Assembly: GCA_040380855.1 (NCBI GenBank) | Contig: JBEIIG010000104.1 | Span: forward strand, 1-9,870 | Direction of reading: 5' to 3' | Length of the DNA: 9,870 nucleotides | DNA from: VFMC01 sp040380855 | GTDB lineage: Bacteria > Actinomycetota > Acidimicrobiia > Acidimicrobiales > Ilumatobacteraceae | Part shown: positions 1 to 5,525 of the stretch, piece by piece | Position numbering within the stretch: the stretch's first letter is position 1 | How the letters are laid out: each line of letters starts with the position of its first letter | The notes under the pieces: generated by a model | What the model was told of the DNA's origin: nothing | What the model saw: the letters and a program-made list of their open reading frames with translations, nothing else | Databases searched by the model: none | Position numbers and translations under genes: made by a program

Positions 1-1
1 C

Positions 2-589
2 GTTGCCGTCCGCGTTGGCGGTGCGGCCGTCGGACCGGCAGGAACCTGGCGTCGCTACACCATTGCCGGTGCCGACGACCACACGTTCCGGCTGCTGATC
101 GAGCGCAACCCGATCGGGGCCGCGGCACCCTTCTTCGACCAGTTGGAGTGCGGCAGCACGATGGCGGTGCGCGGCCCGGCGAAACCGGTGCTCGCGCCCG
201 CCGGCGACGATCCCCTCCTGATCGTCACCGACCTCACCGGACTCGCGACCGCCGAGGCGGTCGTCCATCGCGAGTCGGTGTCGTCGGCGGGAACCGACAT
301 CCAGGTCGCCATCGTGACGGCCCACACCGATGTCGACATCTCCGTCGTCGCCGACTGCTGGCACGCTGTGCCCGACGCCACCGTCGTTCGACACACGACC
401 ATCGCTCGACACACCGACCAACTCGTCGCGTGGATCCACGGGCACCATCGTCCAGGTCACCGCGTTCTCGCCATCGGCGGCCACGAACTCGTCGCTCTCA
501 CACGGCGCACGGTCGCCGACCTCGAACGCACACCAGCGCGGCTCCGCACGCACGTCTACTGGAAACCCGGCCGCCGCGGCCTCGAGTGA
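2..589 (+). CDS. Siderophore-interacting / FAD-binding reductase-like protein, 3' part (start lies outside the window)
   Basis: The reading frame is open from the first bases to a TGA at 587-589, giving about 195 visible residues, so the true start is upstream. Near the visible start it reads RRYTI, resembling the R-x-Y-T/S flavin-binding motif of FAD_binding_9 domains. A GPAKPV segment follows, then LLIVTDLTGLATAEAV, where the family has its NAD(P)H-side strand and helix. The protein ends in VYWKPGRRGLE, matching the YW-x-x-G ending of siderophore-interacting proteins (ViuB-like). Known members are cytoplasmic flavin reductases that release iron from ferric siderophores. That role here is inference from motif order and length. 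It is followed after 77 nt by the PhyH-type oxygenase on the same strand, which appears to have its own promoter. Another ferredoxin-reductase-fold flavoprotein is the main alternative. Confidence 0.6.
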   Translation, partial: VAVRVGGAAVGPAGTWRRYTIAGADDHTFRLLIERNPIGAAAPFFDQLECGSTMAVRGPAKPVLAPAGDDPLLIVTDLTGLATAEAVVHRESVSSAGTDIQVAIVTAHTDVDISVVADCWHAVPDATVVRHTTIARHTDQLVAWIHGHHRPGHRVLAIGGHELVALTRRTVADLERTPARLRTHVYWKPGRRGLE

Positions 590-654
590 CCTCACCCTGG
601 CCGCCCGGTTCACGGAACCGGCAGCGGCGGCGCTGGACCGGAGCGGCCGAACGG

Positions 655-660
655 TACGGT
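655..660 (+). promoter_or_regulatory. Candidate -10 element of the PhyH-type gene (leaderless)
   Basis: TACGGT fits the TANNNT consensus and ends 6 nt before the GTG at 667. That would place transcription initiation at or very near the start codon. No Shine-Dalgarno sequence precedes this GTG, which agrees with a leaderless transcript. A weak TGGACC around 634-639 could serve as the -35 element, though the spacing of 15 is short. Confidence 0.4.
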
Positions 661-666
661 TCGGAC

Positions 667-1509
667 GTGGGGAGCGCACTGACGACCGACCAGGTGGATC
701 ACTTCACCCAGCACGGCTGGGTTGCGCCCGTCAGGGTGATGACCGTCGACGCGGCGCACGAGGTGCGCGAACGACTCGAGCACGAGGAGCAACGGCTCGG
801 AAGCCCGCTGCGAGGGGCGATGCTCCAGAAGCCGCACCTCGTGTACTCGTGGTTGGCCGACCTGGTGTTCAACGACACGATCCTCGATGCGGTGGAAGAT
901 CTCTACGGCCCCGACCTGCTGTGTTGGTCGTCGACGCTGTTCGCCAAGGAGGCCAACACCGCATCGTTCGTCTCGTGGCACCAGGACTCCACGTACTGGG
1001 GCCTCAGCCGCCCCGACGTGGTGACCGCGTGGTGTGCTCTCACCCCGTCGAACCGCACCAACGGAGCGTTGGAGGTGATCTCGGGGACGCACCTGCTCGA
1101 TCAACTCCCGCACCACGACACGTTCGATGCCGAGAACCTGCTGAGCCGCGGGCAGGAGATCGCCGTCGACATCGGCGATGCGACGCCGACGGTGATCGAA
1201 CTCGAGCCCGGTGAGATCTCGCTGCACCATGTGAGGCTCGTGCACGGCTCGGCCCCGAACACATCGGGCCAGCGTCGTATCGGGTTCGCGATGCGCTTCA
1301 TCCCCACGTCGGTGGCCCAGTTGGTCGGCGATCGCGACTCGGCAACCTTGGTGCGCGGCGTCGATCGGTTCGGCCACTTCGACCACGAACCCCGCGCCAC
1401 GGTCGATCGCGACCCGGCGATGACAGCCCTCCACGAACGGGTCACGAACGCAACCGCCCAGCGCCTCTACCGCGGCACGGGTGTCACCTCGTTCACGCGC
1501 GACGGCTGA
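667..1509 (+). CDS. Phytanoyl-CoA dioxygenase (PhyH) family Fe(II)/2-oxoglutarate oxygenase
   Basis: This is a 280-residue protein, the usual length for bacterial PhyH-family oxygenases, which hydroxylate (sometimes halogenate) small molecules using Fe(II), 2-oxoglutarate and O2. The iron-binding triad is visible: H105 and D107 in SWHQDSTYWG (the HxD motif) and distal H193 in LVHGSAPN. R203/R204 follow at the spacing expected for the 2-oxoglutarate carboxylate-binding Arg (S-x-N-x-S-x-x-x-R). The N-terminus, LTTDQVDHFTQHGW, is the typical family opening in which an enzyme helix leads the fold, and this argues for the GTG at 667. The frame stays open far upstream, but there it is Arg/Pro/His-rich and overlaps the preceding gene, so it is not coding. 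The substrate cannot be read from the sequence. Known relatives include EctD and many uncharacterised proteins. The last 26 codons recur in diverged form near 2499-2576. Confidence 0.9.
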   Translation: MGSALTTDQVDHFTQHGWVAPVRVMTVDAAHEVRERLEHEEQRLGSPLRGAMLQKPHLVYSWLADLVFNDTILDAVEDLYGPDLLCWSSTLFAKEANTASFVSWHQDSTYWGLSRPDVVTAWCALTPSNRTNGALEVISGTHLLDQLPHHDTFDAENLLSRGQEIAVDIGDATPTVIELEPGEISLHHVRLVHGSAPNTSGQRRIGFAMRFIPTSVAQLVGDRDSATLVRGVDRFGHFDHEPRATVDRDPAMTALHERVTNATAQRLYRGTGVTSFTRDG

Positions 1510-1519
1510 GCCCCGGTCG

Positions 1520-1533
1520 GCGCCGTCCGGCGC
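1520..1533 (+). terminator. Weak hairpin after the PhyH-type gene
   Basis: GCGCC and GGCGC pair around a GTCC loop 10 nt after the PhyH stop codon. The stem is only 5 bp and no T-run follows, so it is at best a weak or factor-assisted terminator. Confidence 0.25.
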
Positions 1534-1573
1534 TCGGCATCCTGCTGGGGTCAGGGATGTCACACCCCCTCCG

Positions 1574-1688
1574 TAGGGTCGGCCACATGAAGCAACGTCC
1601 CACTCTCAACGACCTCCGGATCGACGAAGTGCATCTCACCGACCGGCTCATTCGACTATCCGATGTGAGGAACTCATGTCAGGTCTGA
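1574..1688 (+). other. Leaderless promoter plus 33-codon ORF, probably the truncated start of a lost gene
   Basis: TAGGGT at 1574-1579 lies 7 nt before an ATG at 1587. The ORF 1587-1688 encodes MKQRPTLNDLRIDEV followed by HLTDRLIRLSDVRNSCQV. The first 27 or so residues look like an ordinary protein N-terminus, with charged residues and leucines in a helical pattern. The last few residues and the stop run into the promoter of the toxin-antitoxin module. I do not recognise the family. Two readings are open: the 5' remnant of a gene cut off when the toxin-antitoxin module arrived, or a genuine short peptide. The promoter geometry matches that of the neighbouring antitoxin and oxygenase genes, which favours a real former or current gene start. 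Confidence 0.4.
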
Positions 1689-1692
1689 TGTT

Positions 1693-1703
1693 CTACGATG
1701 TAG
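1693..1703 (+). promoter_or_regulatory. Promoter and candidate operator of the toxin-antitoxin operon
   Basis: TACGAT at 1694-1699 fits a TANNNT -10 element and lies 7 nt before the antitoxin ATG at 1707, implying a leaderless mRNA. The same bases form the palindrome CTAC-GAT-GTAG (1693-1703). A wider pair of arms, CATGT at 1675-1679 and ACATG at 1705-1709, brackets it. Phd/YefM-type antitoxins commonly repress their own promoter by binding such palindromes. The placement fits autoregulation, but binding is inferred. Confidence 0.5.
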
Positions 1704-1706
1704 CAC

Positions 1707-1970
1707 ATGACCGAGATCGGCATCAGGGCGCTGAAGCAGAATGCGTCTGCGGTCGTGGCCCGAGCGGCTGCCGGTGAGGTGATCGTGGTCACCGATCGCG
1801 GAAGCCCCGTTGCGCAACTCGGGCCCCTGCCTGCGAGCCGACTGGCAACCCTGCGCGACACCGGGCAGGCCCGCCCGCCAAAGCGATCCTTGGCCGAACT
1901 CCCCGCACCCGGCCGCGGCCGGTCGGTCACCGAGGCAGTGATCGCAATGCGGGCCGACGAACGCGGGTGA
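1707..1970 (+). CDS. Phd/YefM-family (prevent-host-death) antitoxin of a type II toxin-antitoxin system
   Basis: This is an 87-residue protein. Residues 1-40 (MTEIGIRALKQNASAVVARA, then AAGEVIVVTDRGSPVAQLGP) match the Phd/YefM DNA-binding and dimerisation fold: a first strand, an LKQN-type helix start, then the GE-x-x-x-V-T-x-R-G-x-P-V-A hairpin. Residues 41-87 are Pro/Arg/Ala-rich and probably form the flexible toxin-neutralising tail, which is usually disordered until bound. The toxin gene begins 4 nt after this stop, so the two are co-transcribed and probably translationally coupled. Known antitoxins of this type neutralise the partner toxin and repress their own operon. A palindrome over the -10 box supports the second role here. 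Antitoxins paired with PIN toxins are often called VapB whatever their fold. Confidence 0.88.
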   Translation: MTEIGIRALKQNASAVVARAAAGEVIVVTDRGSPVAQLGPLPASRLATLRDTGQARPPKRSLAELPAPGRGRSVTEAVIAMRADERG

Positions 1971-1974
1971 CGAC

Positions 1975-2367
1975 GTGGCCGTATACCTCGACACGTCGGC
2001 AGCGTCGAAGCTCGTCGTTCGCGAAGCCGAGACCACTGCGTTGCGACGGTGGCTGCGCCAACGGAGCGACGAGGTGGTCGCCAGCGACATCATGCGGACG
2101 GAACTGGTCCGAGCCACGCGCCGGGTTGCGCCGGGTGCAGTCGCACAAGCCCGTGCAGTGCTCGACTCGGTCACGCTCATCAGCGTGAGCACCACGATCC
2201 TCGAACGCGCTGCCCTGCTCGAGCCGACGACGATGCGCAGCCTCGACTCCGTCCACCTCGCCACTGCACTCGACCTCGGCGACGAACTCGACGTGATGGT
2301 CACCTACGACCACCGACTCGCCGAGGCAGCACAGGCATCGGGTCTCGTCGTCGTCGCACCGGTCTGA
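1975..2367 (+). CDS. vapC: PIN-domain ribonuclease toxin (VapC-like)
   Basis: This is a 130-residue protein, the standard length for VapC toxins. All four acidic metal-binding residues of the PIN fold are present: D6 in YLDTSA, E43 in RTELVRA, D91 in LDSVHLATA and D112 in VTYDHRL. The usual S/T after the first Asp is also there. No catalytic residue is missing, so the toxin should be an active Mg2+-dependent endoribonuclease. Characterised VapC proteins cut tRNA or rRNA loops, but this target cannot be predicted. The GTG at 1975 is chosen because it directly precedes the conserved AVYLDTSA strand and lies 4 nt after the antitoxin stop. The module has its own promoter and a strong hairpin just after the toxin stop, so it is a self-contained cassette in the middle of metabolic genes. 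Confidence 0.92.
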   Translation: MAVYLDTSAASKLVVREAETTALRRWLRQRSDEVVASDIMRTELVRATRRVAPGAVAQARAVLDSVTLISVSTTILERAALLEPTTMRSLDSVHLATALDLGDELDVMVTYDHRLAEAAQASGLVVVAPV

Positions 2368-2379
2368 CCCACGAGACGT

Positions 2380-2400
2380 CGGCTGCGAAAGACGCAGCCG
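2380..2400 (+). terminator. Intrinsic-type hairpin after the toxin gene
   Basis: CGGCTGCG (2380-2387) and CGCAGCCG (2393-2400) form a perfect 8-bp GC-rich stem around an AAAGA loop, 12 nt after the toxin stop at 2367. No T-run follows, which is common for terminators in high-GC actinobacteria. It probably ends the toxin-antitoxin transcript. Confidence 0.6.
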
Positions 2401-2498
2401 TGGGTGCCACCAGAGGTCTCACGGAGGAATCCGAGTCGCCCGGCCGAGCCACGGCGTTGCTCGCTGCGGGGCAGCTCACGCCGCAGTGGCGTTGCACC

Positions 2499-2580
2499 CA
2501 CGAACGGGTCACGAGGCCCGCCGCCCAACGCCTCTACCGCGTCACGGGCGTCACCTCGTTCTCGCGCAAGGGCTGAGCCC
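2499..2580 (+). pseudogene. Diverged second copy of the 3' end of the PhyH-type gene
   Basis: These 82 bases align without gaps to 1432-1513, the last codons, stop and first bases after the stop of the PhyH-type gene, with 71 of 82 identical by hand count. In the matching frame it reads HERVTRPAAQRLYRVTGVTS then FSRKG and a stop at 2574-2576, against HERVTNATAQRLYRGTGVTS then FTRDG in the intact gene. Homology stops abruptly just before 2499. I found no upstream PhyH motif (no HxD, no distal His) in the 130 bases before it. It is a gene-end remnant, from either a lost paralogue or a partial duplication, left downstream of the toxin-antitoxin module. The divergence shows it is not a recent exact duplication. 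No start codon with a plausible coding region leads into it. Confidence 0.7.
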
Positions 2581-2615
2581 TGAGCGGCTGGGCGACCACC
2601 GTTCCGCCTGGCGGC

Positions 2616-3116
2616 TCAATGATTCCTGCGGGTGCTCTTCTGCACTCCTGCGGCATCCCTGACTTCAATCGCCGCAACATCGTCGGAACCAACCTCCAGT
2701 GCCTGTGCCCACTCCTCCGGCGGAAATGATCGGTAGAGCGGGTCGTCTCCCTCGAACGCCTCGAAGTCGACCCGGTCGAGTGCGTCGACAATGCTGCGAT
2801 ACCGGCGGTAACGCCCGCCGTCGTCGAGCGTGCGCGGATCACCGAAGCGGGGCCGGTACGCGTACGCGTGACCGGCCTCGTCGAGGTTCAGATAACGGCA
2901 CGTGTCGATGTGCTTGTACAGATGGATCACCACCCGCGGACGCTGGCCACGGACGGCAGCCATGTACATGAACTCACCTGGGTGGAACTGCGGAAGTTCG
3001 GGGCGCTGCCACACCGATGCGGCAAGCTGTTCGAGTGGTGACCACACCGGACCACTCGTCAGATCGAGTGCGGTGAGGAACGAGTTTCCAATGAAGCACT
3101 GTGATCGCGTCGGCAT
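2616..3116 (-). CDS. Conserved-looking hypothetical protein, 166 aa, function unknown
   Basis: The start is the ATG at 3116, preceded by a clear GGAGG Shine-Dalgarno sequence 5 nt upstream. The frame is open a further 43 codons upstream, but those residues are Arg-rich and lack a ribosome site. The protein opens MPTRSQCFIGNSFLTALDLT and has no signal peptide or membrane segment, so it is probably cytoplasmic. It contains an aromatic-rich middle (HLYKHIDTCRYLNLDEAG, then HAYAYRPRFGDP), a DGGRYRRYRSIVDALDRVDF segment and an acidic stretch FEAFEGDDPLYRSFPPEEW, and ends in a basic tail. I do not recognise the family. It runs the same way as the aminotransferase gene 151 nt upstream, but a small hairpin lies between them, so it is probably a separate transcription unit. 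It faces the toxin-antitoxin island tail to tail. Confidence 0.75.
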   Translation of the reverse strand: MPTRSQCFIGNSFLTALDLTSGPVWSPLEQLAASVWQRPELPQFHPGEFMYMAAVRGQRPRVVIHLYKHIDTCRYLNLDEAGHAYAYRPRFGDPRTLDDGGRYRRYRSIVDALDRVDFEAFEGDDPLYRSFPPEEWAQALEVGSDDVAAIEVRDAAGVQKSTRRNH

Positions 3117-3226
3117 GTCGCCTCCATTGCGTCGTCGTCGAACGAGCAGGCACCCCCTCGGGGATGCGACGGGAAGCGGTGGCTTCGATACGACGCCTCG
3201 CGTGCGCCTTTCACGGAACCTACCGA

Positions 3227-3242
3227 GCAACACCGCTGTTGC
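3227..3242 (-). terminator. Small hairpin after the aminotransferase gene
   Basis: GCAACA and TGTTGC form a perfect 6-bp stem around a 4-base loop, 25 nt after the aminotransferase stop on the minus strand. No T-run follows. It could be a weak terminator before the next gene. Confidence 0.3.
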
Positions 3243-3267
3243 CACCCTTGCTTCAGCGGGCGCTCGA

Positions 3268-4353
3268 TCAGCGCGGTGCTGCCACCTCGGCGAGGGTGCG
3301 CAGGAAGCGGTCGTTCTCGTCGCTGCTGCCGATGGTGATGCGGATGCCCTCGTTGCTGAACGGGCGGGTCACCACGCCACGCTTCTCCATCTCGAGGTAC
3401 ACCGTGTCGGTGTCGGCGCCCAGCGGCAGGTACACGAAGTTCGCCTGCGCATCAGGCATCGTCCACCCGGCGGCCTGCAGCGTCGCGACCACACGACGCC
3501 GCTCGTCGAGGATGCGGCCCACCCGCTCGTTGATCTGGTCCTCGTTGTCGATCGCCGCGATGGCCGCTGCCTGCGCCAGACCGTTTACCGCGAACGGGAA
3601 CAGCGTCTTGTCGATCGACGCGATCACGTCGGGGTGGCCGATCGCGTAGCCGACTCGGATGCCGGCAAGGCCATGCGCCTTCGAGAACGTGCGGGTGACC
3701 ACCACGTTGGGATGGTGCGGTACCAGTTCGGTCACCGGGTCGCCGAACGAGGGGTCGATGAACTCGCGGTATGCCTCGTCGATGACCACCACGGTGCTCG
3801 GGCTGATGCCGGCGAGCAACTGCTGCAACTCGGCAACCCGCAGCGCCGTCCCGGTGGGGTTGTTGGGCGTTGCGAGCAACACCATCCGCGTCGTTGGCGT
3901 GATGGCCTGCGCGAGCGCATCGAGGTCGAAGGCGTTCCGGGCATCGAGCGGCGTGGTGACCTCCCTGCCACCCATCAACTTCGTGTACACCGGGTACACC
4001 TCGAACGAGCGCCACGGGTACACCACCTCATCGCCTGCGTCGACGAAGGTGAGGAACAACTGCTGCAGCAGGCCCACCGAGCCGGCGCCCACGGTCACGC
4101 CCGACACGTCCACCCCGAGCCACGAGGCGAGGCGCTCTCGAAGCGCAGTGGCACGATGATCCGCGTACCGGTGTGCTCCCCTGGCGGTCTGCGTGACCGC
4201 TTCGACGATCGCATCGAGCGGCGGCTCGGGGTTCTCGTTCGAGGCGAGCTTGATGGCATTGGTGATGCCGTGCTCCTTCTCGGCCTGTGCGGCACCCTTG
4301 CCGGGGCGGTAGGCGGGCAGGCTCTGGACGGCAGGTCGCGCTTGGGGAATCAC
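3268..4353 (-). CDS. hisC: Histidinol-phosphate / aromatic-amino-acid aminotransferase (class I/II, PLP-dependent)
   Basis: This is a 361-residue protein, full length for HisC/Pat. Landmarks run in the expected order: LPAYRPGK (12-19), the substrate-side SNENPEPPL (38-46), R62-Y63, TPNNPTG (162-168), IDEAYREF (191-198) with the pyridine-N-binding D192, TFSKAHGLAGIRVGYAIG (222-239) with Schiff-base lysine K225 and phosphate-binding R233, and IRITIG (337-342) with carboxylate-binding R338. The PWRSFEVYP segment (113-121) is typical of the actinobacterial HisC/Pat branch. HisC transaminates imidazole-acetol phosphate in histidine synthesis, and Pat acts on phenylalanine and tyrosine; the sequence alone does not separate them. 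No other his genes are in view, so this may be a stand-alone Pat or second HisC. The GTG start has TACCTT (4360-4365) 6 nt before it, which suggests a leaderless transcript. Confidence 0.92.
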   Translation of the reverse strand: MIPQARPAVQSLPAYRPGKGAAQAEKEHGITNAIKLASNENPEPPLDAIVEAVTQTARGAHRYADHRATALRERLASWLGVDVSGVTVGAGSVGLLQQLFLTFVDAGDEVVYPWRSFEVYPVYTKLMGGREVTTPLDARNAFDLDALAQAITPTTRMVLLATPNNPTGTALRVAELQQLLAGISPSTVVVIDEAYREFIDPSFGDPVTELVPHHPNVVVTRTFSKAHGLAGIRVGYAIGHPDVIASIDKTLFPFAVNGLAQAAAIAAIDNEDQINERVGRILDERRRVVATLQAAGWTMPDAQANFVYLPLGADTDTVYLEMEKRGVVTRPFSNEGIRITIGSSDENDRFLRTLAEVAAPR

Positions 4354-4406
4354 GTCACGAAGGTAGCCCGAGGCGCGGACCCGTCAGGTTGCTCGGGCGC
4401 GCAGCG

Positions 4407-4922
4407 TCACCCGCCGGGGCAGTACATGCGCAACGACTCGGGAACGGCGATGTCGCCGGGAACCATCGGGTCGCCCTCGCACACGGCGTACCAGTCCTGA
4501 AGGATCCACGATGATCCCTCGGCCTTCAGGATCGCGGGTCGGCTCAGTCCGTCGTTGTCGGTGTAGACCGCCGCCGCCCAGCCCGAATCGCACTGGAGGT
4601 CGACGATGTCGGCCACCTCGTCGCCGATGCCCACGGCAACCGATGCCTTGTCGCACGTGGCGGTGCCACCGTCGTCGGGTGCTGCCGTGGTGGGCGCAGG
4701 CGCTGCCGTGGTGGGCGCAGGGGCGGCGGTGGTGGGTGCAGGGGCGGCGGTGGTGACGACCGGCGCCCCGGTGGTGGGCGCAGGCGCCACCGTGGTGGCT
4801 GCGGGCGACTCGGTGGTGCTTGCACCGCTCGCCGAGTCGTCGTCGCCCGAGCCTCCACACCCGATCAGCGACAGGGTGACGACCGTGAAGGCGCCAAGGC
4901 GACGGAAAGCTCGAACGTTCAC
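4407..4922 (-). CDS. Small secreted lipoprotein with Ala/Pro/Thr repeat linker and four-cysteine C-terminal domain
   Basis: This is a 171-residue protein with a short basic N-terminus, a hydrophobic stretch (FTVVTLSLIG) and a lipobox LIGC with the lipidated cysteine at C22, so it should be anchored to the outer face of the membrane. Residues 23-40 are Gly/Asp/Ser-rich. Residues 41-84 are a low-complexity linker built on AAPAPTT repeats. The remaining 85 or so residues form a small domain with C90, C111, C148 and C168, which could make two disulfides. It also carries DSGWAAAVYTDND and SWILQDWYAVCEG motifs. I do not recognise this domain. The GTG start is supported by AGAAGG 8 nt upstream. The aminotransferase gene follows 53 nt downstream on the same strand, and a long composite hairpin separates this gene from the acylase gene upstream. 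Confidence 0.82.
   Translation of the reverse strand: MNVRAFRRLGAFTVVTLSLIGCGGSGDDDSASGASTTESPAATTVAPAPTTGAPVVTTAAPAPTTAAPAPTTAAPAPTTAAPDDGGTATCDKASVAVGIGDEVADIVDLQCDSGWAAAVYTDNDGLSRPAILKAEGSSWILQDWYAVCEGDPMVPGDIAVPESLRMYCPGG
4681..4755. repeat. 21-bp tandem repeat encoding the AAPAPTT linker of the lipoprotein
   Basis: Three full 21-base units lie at 4681-4701, 4702-4722 and 4723-4743, with a 12-base partial fourth (4744-4755). They are near-identical on the plus strand (GCTGCCGTGGTGGGCGCAGG and variants) and encode AAPAPTT on the minus strand. A single related unit reappears at 4773-4793. The unit length is a multiple of three, so copy-number change would lengthen or shorten the linker without shifting the frame. 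Confidence 0.85.
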
Positions 4923-4945
4923 TGGGCCAACCTTCTTCCGGTCAA

Positions 4946-5008
4946 GAGGTCGGCAACGTACCAGGCGCCTGCCGCGTTGTCGCGGTGCCTCGTGTTGCCG
5001 ACGACCTC
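4946..5008 (-). terminator. Long composite hairpin between the acylase and lipoprotein genes
   Basis: Three nested paired blocks share one axis. The outer arm, GAGGTCGGCAAC (4946-4957), pairs with GTTGCC-GAC-GACCTC (4994-5008) with a 3-base bulge. The middle block is AGGC (4963-4966) with GCCT (4987-4990). The inner block is CCGCG (4972-4976) with CGCGG (4981-4985) around a TTGT loop. About 21 base pairs form in 63 bases. On the minus strand it begins 10 nt after the acylase stop and ends before the lipoprotein ribosome site. A terminator is the simplest reading, though there is no T-run. A stabilising 3' structure or a structured leader for the lipoprotein mRNA is possible. Confidence 0.6.
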
Positions 5009-5018
5009 GACCCCGTTG

Positions 5019-5525
5019 CTACATGGTGATGGTCATCGGCGTGCCGACGACATTGGCCGCAACGTCGGCGGCCCGGAACCAGATGTCGCGCCACTCCTTG
5101 TTCGAGAAGAGCTCCATCTGATCGCGACTGAACTCGCTGCGCAGATCGCCCGATTGGCCGTAGGTGAGCACTGCGTGGGCCACCGGCCCCTCGTCGGTGA
5201 ACGCGACCGCCAGCAGGAAGCTGGTGCCGTAGTTCAGGGGGTAACCGTCCTTGCTCAACTCGAAGCTGCCGTCGAGCACCGCCCCCTTGGGGATCTGCGG
5301 CTCGGTGGAGTGGCTGCCGGGCGAGAACCCGACCACGTTCTCCACACCCTCGAGCGGGCCGGCGCCGTGCACCGGGATGCGTTCGGTGCGGTTCGGCCCG
5401 GCCAGGAAGTACTGGGTGTCGCCGAGCGTGGCGTCGAGCGCGAGACCGGCGGTGGCCATCAGTTCCTCGGCCTTCGCCAGCGCAGTGATCACCGGATCAG
5501 GTCCGTCGGCCGGAGCAGGCGCCAA
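5019..5525 (-). pseudogene. 3' part of the acylase gene, out of frame with the main part
   Basis: This frame continues the acylase beta chain: LAPAPADGPDPVITALAKAE, then GDTQYFLAGPNRTERIPVHG, GAVLDGSFELSKDGYPLNYG and TSFLLAVAFTDEGPVAHAVL. This is the typical C-terminal end of penicillin-acylase-family proteins (a Y/G-rich substrate-side segment, then a strand with repeated small residues). It has no plausible start of its own: the first possible codon is a TTG at 5525 with no ribosome site, and the frame overlaps the end of the main part. With five rather than six bases in the G-run at 5532-5537, the two parts join as DPINTPNGLAPAP and make one protein of about 851 residues, a normal size for the family. 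The cause is either a real single-base insertion or a sequencing error at the homopolymer. Confidence 0.85.

Noticed and set aside
148..666. Upstream extension of the PhyH frame to an ATG at 148
   Set aside because: The added residues are almost all Arg/His/Pro/Thr and overlap the siderophore-interacting-protein frame. PhyH homology begins at the GTG at 667.
610..1563. Long minus-strand open frame (317 codons) opposite the PhyH-type gene
   Set aside because: It is an antisense shadow of a high-GC gene. The plus strand carries the full HxD...H oxygenase signature, while this frame has no recognisable motif.
2049..2490. Open frame leading into the PhyH-end remnant
   Set aside because: It overlaps the PIN toxin in another frame with Arg/His/Thr-rich composition. 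Only the bases from about 2499 show homology to the PhyH gene, so it is not a fusion protein.
2902..4500. Plus-strand open frame of 532 codons
   Set aside because: It lies antisense to the 166-aa gene and the aminotransferase gene and has Arg/His-rich composition without motifs. The minus strand holds an unmistakable PLP enzyme.
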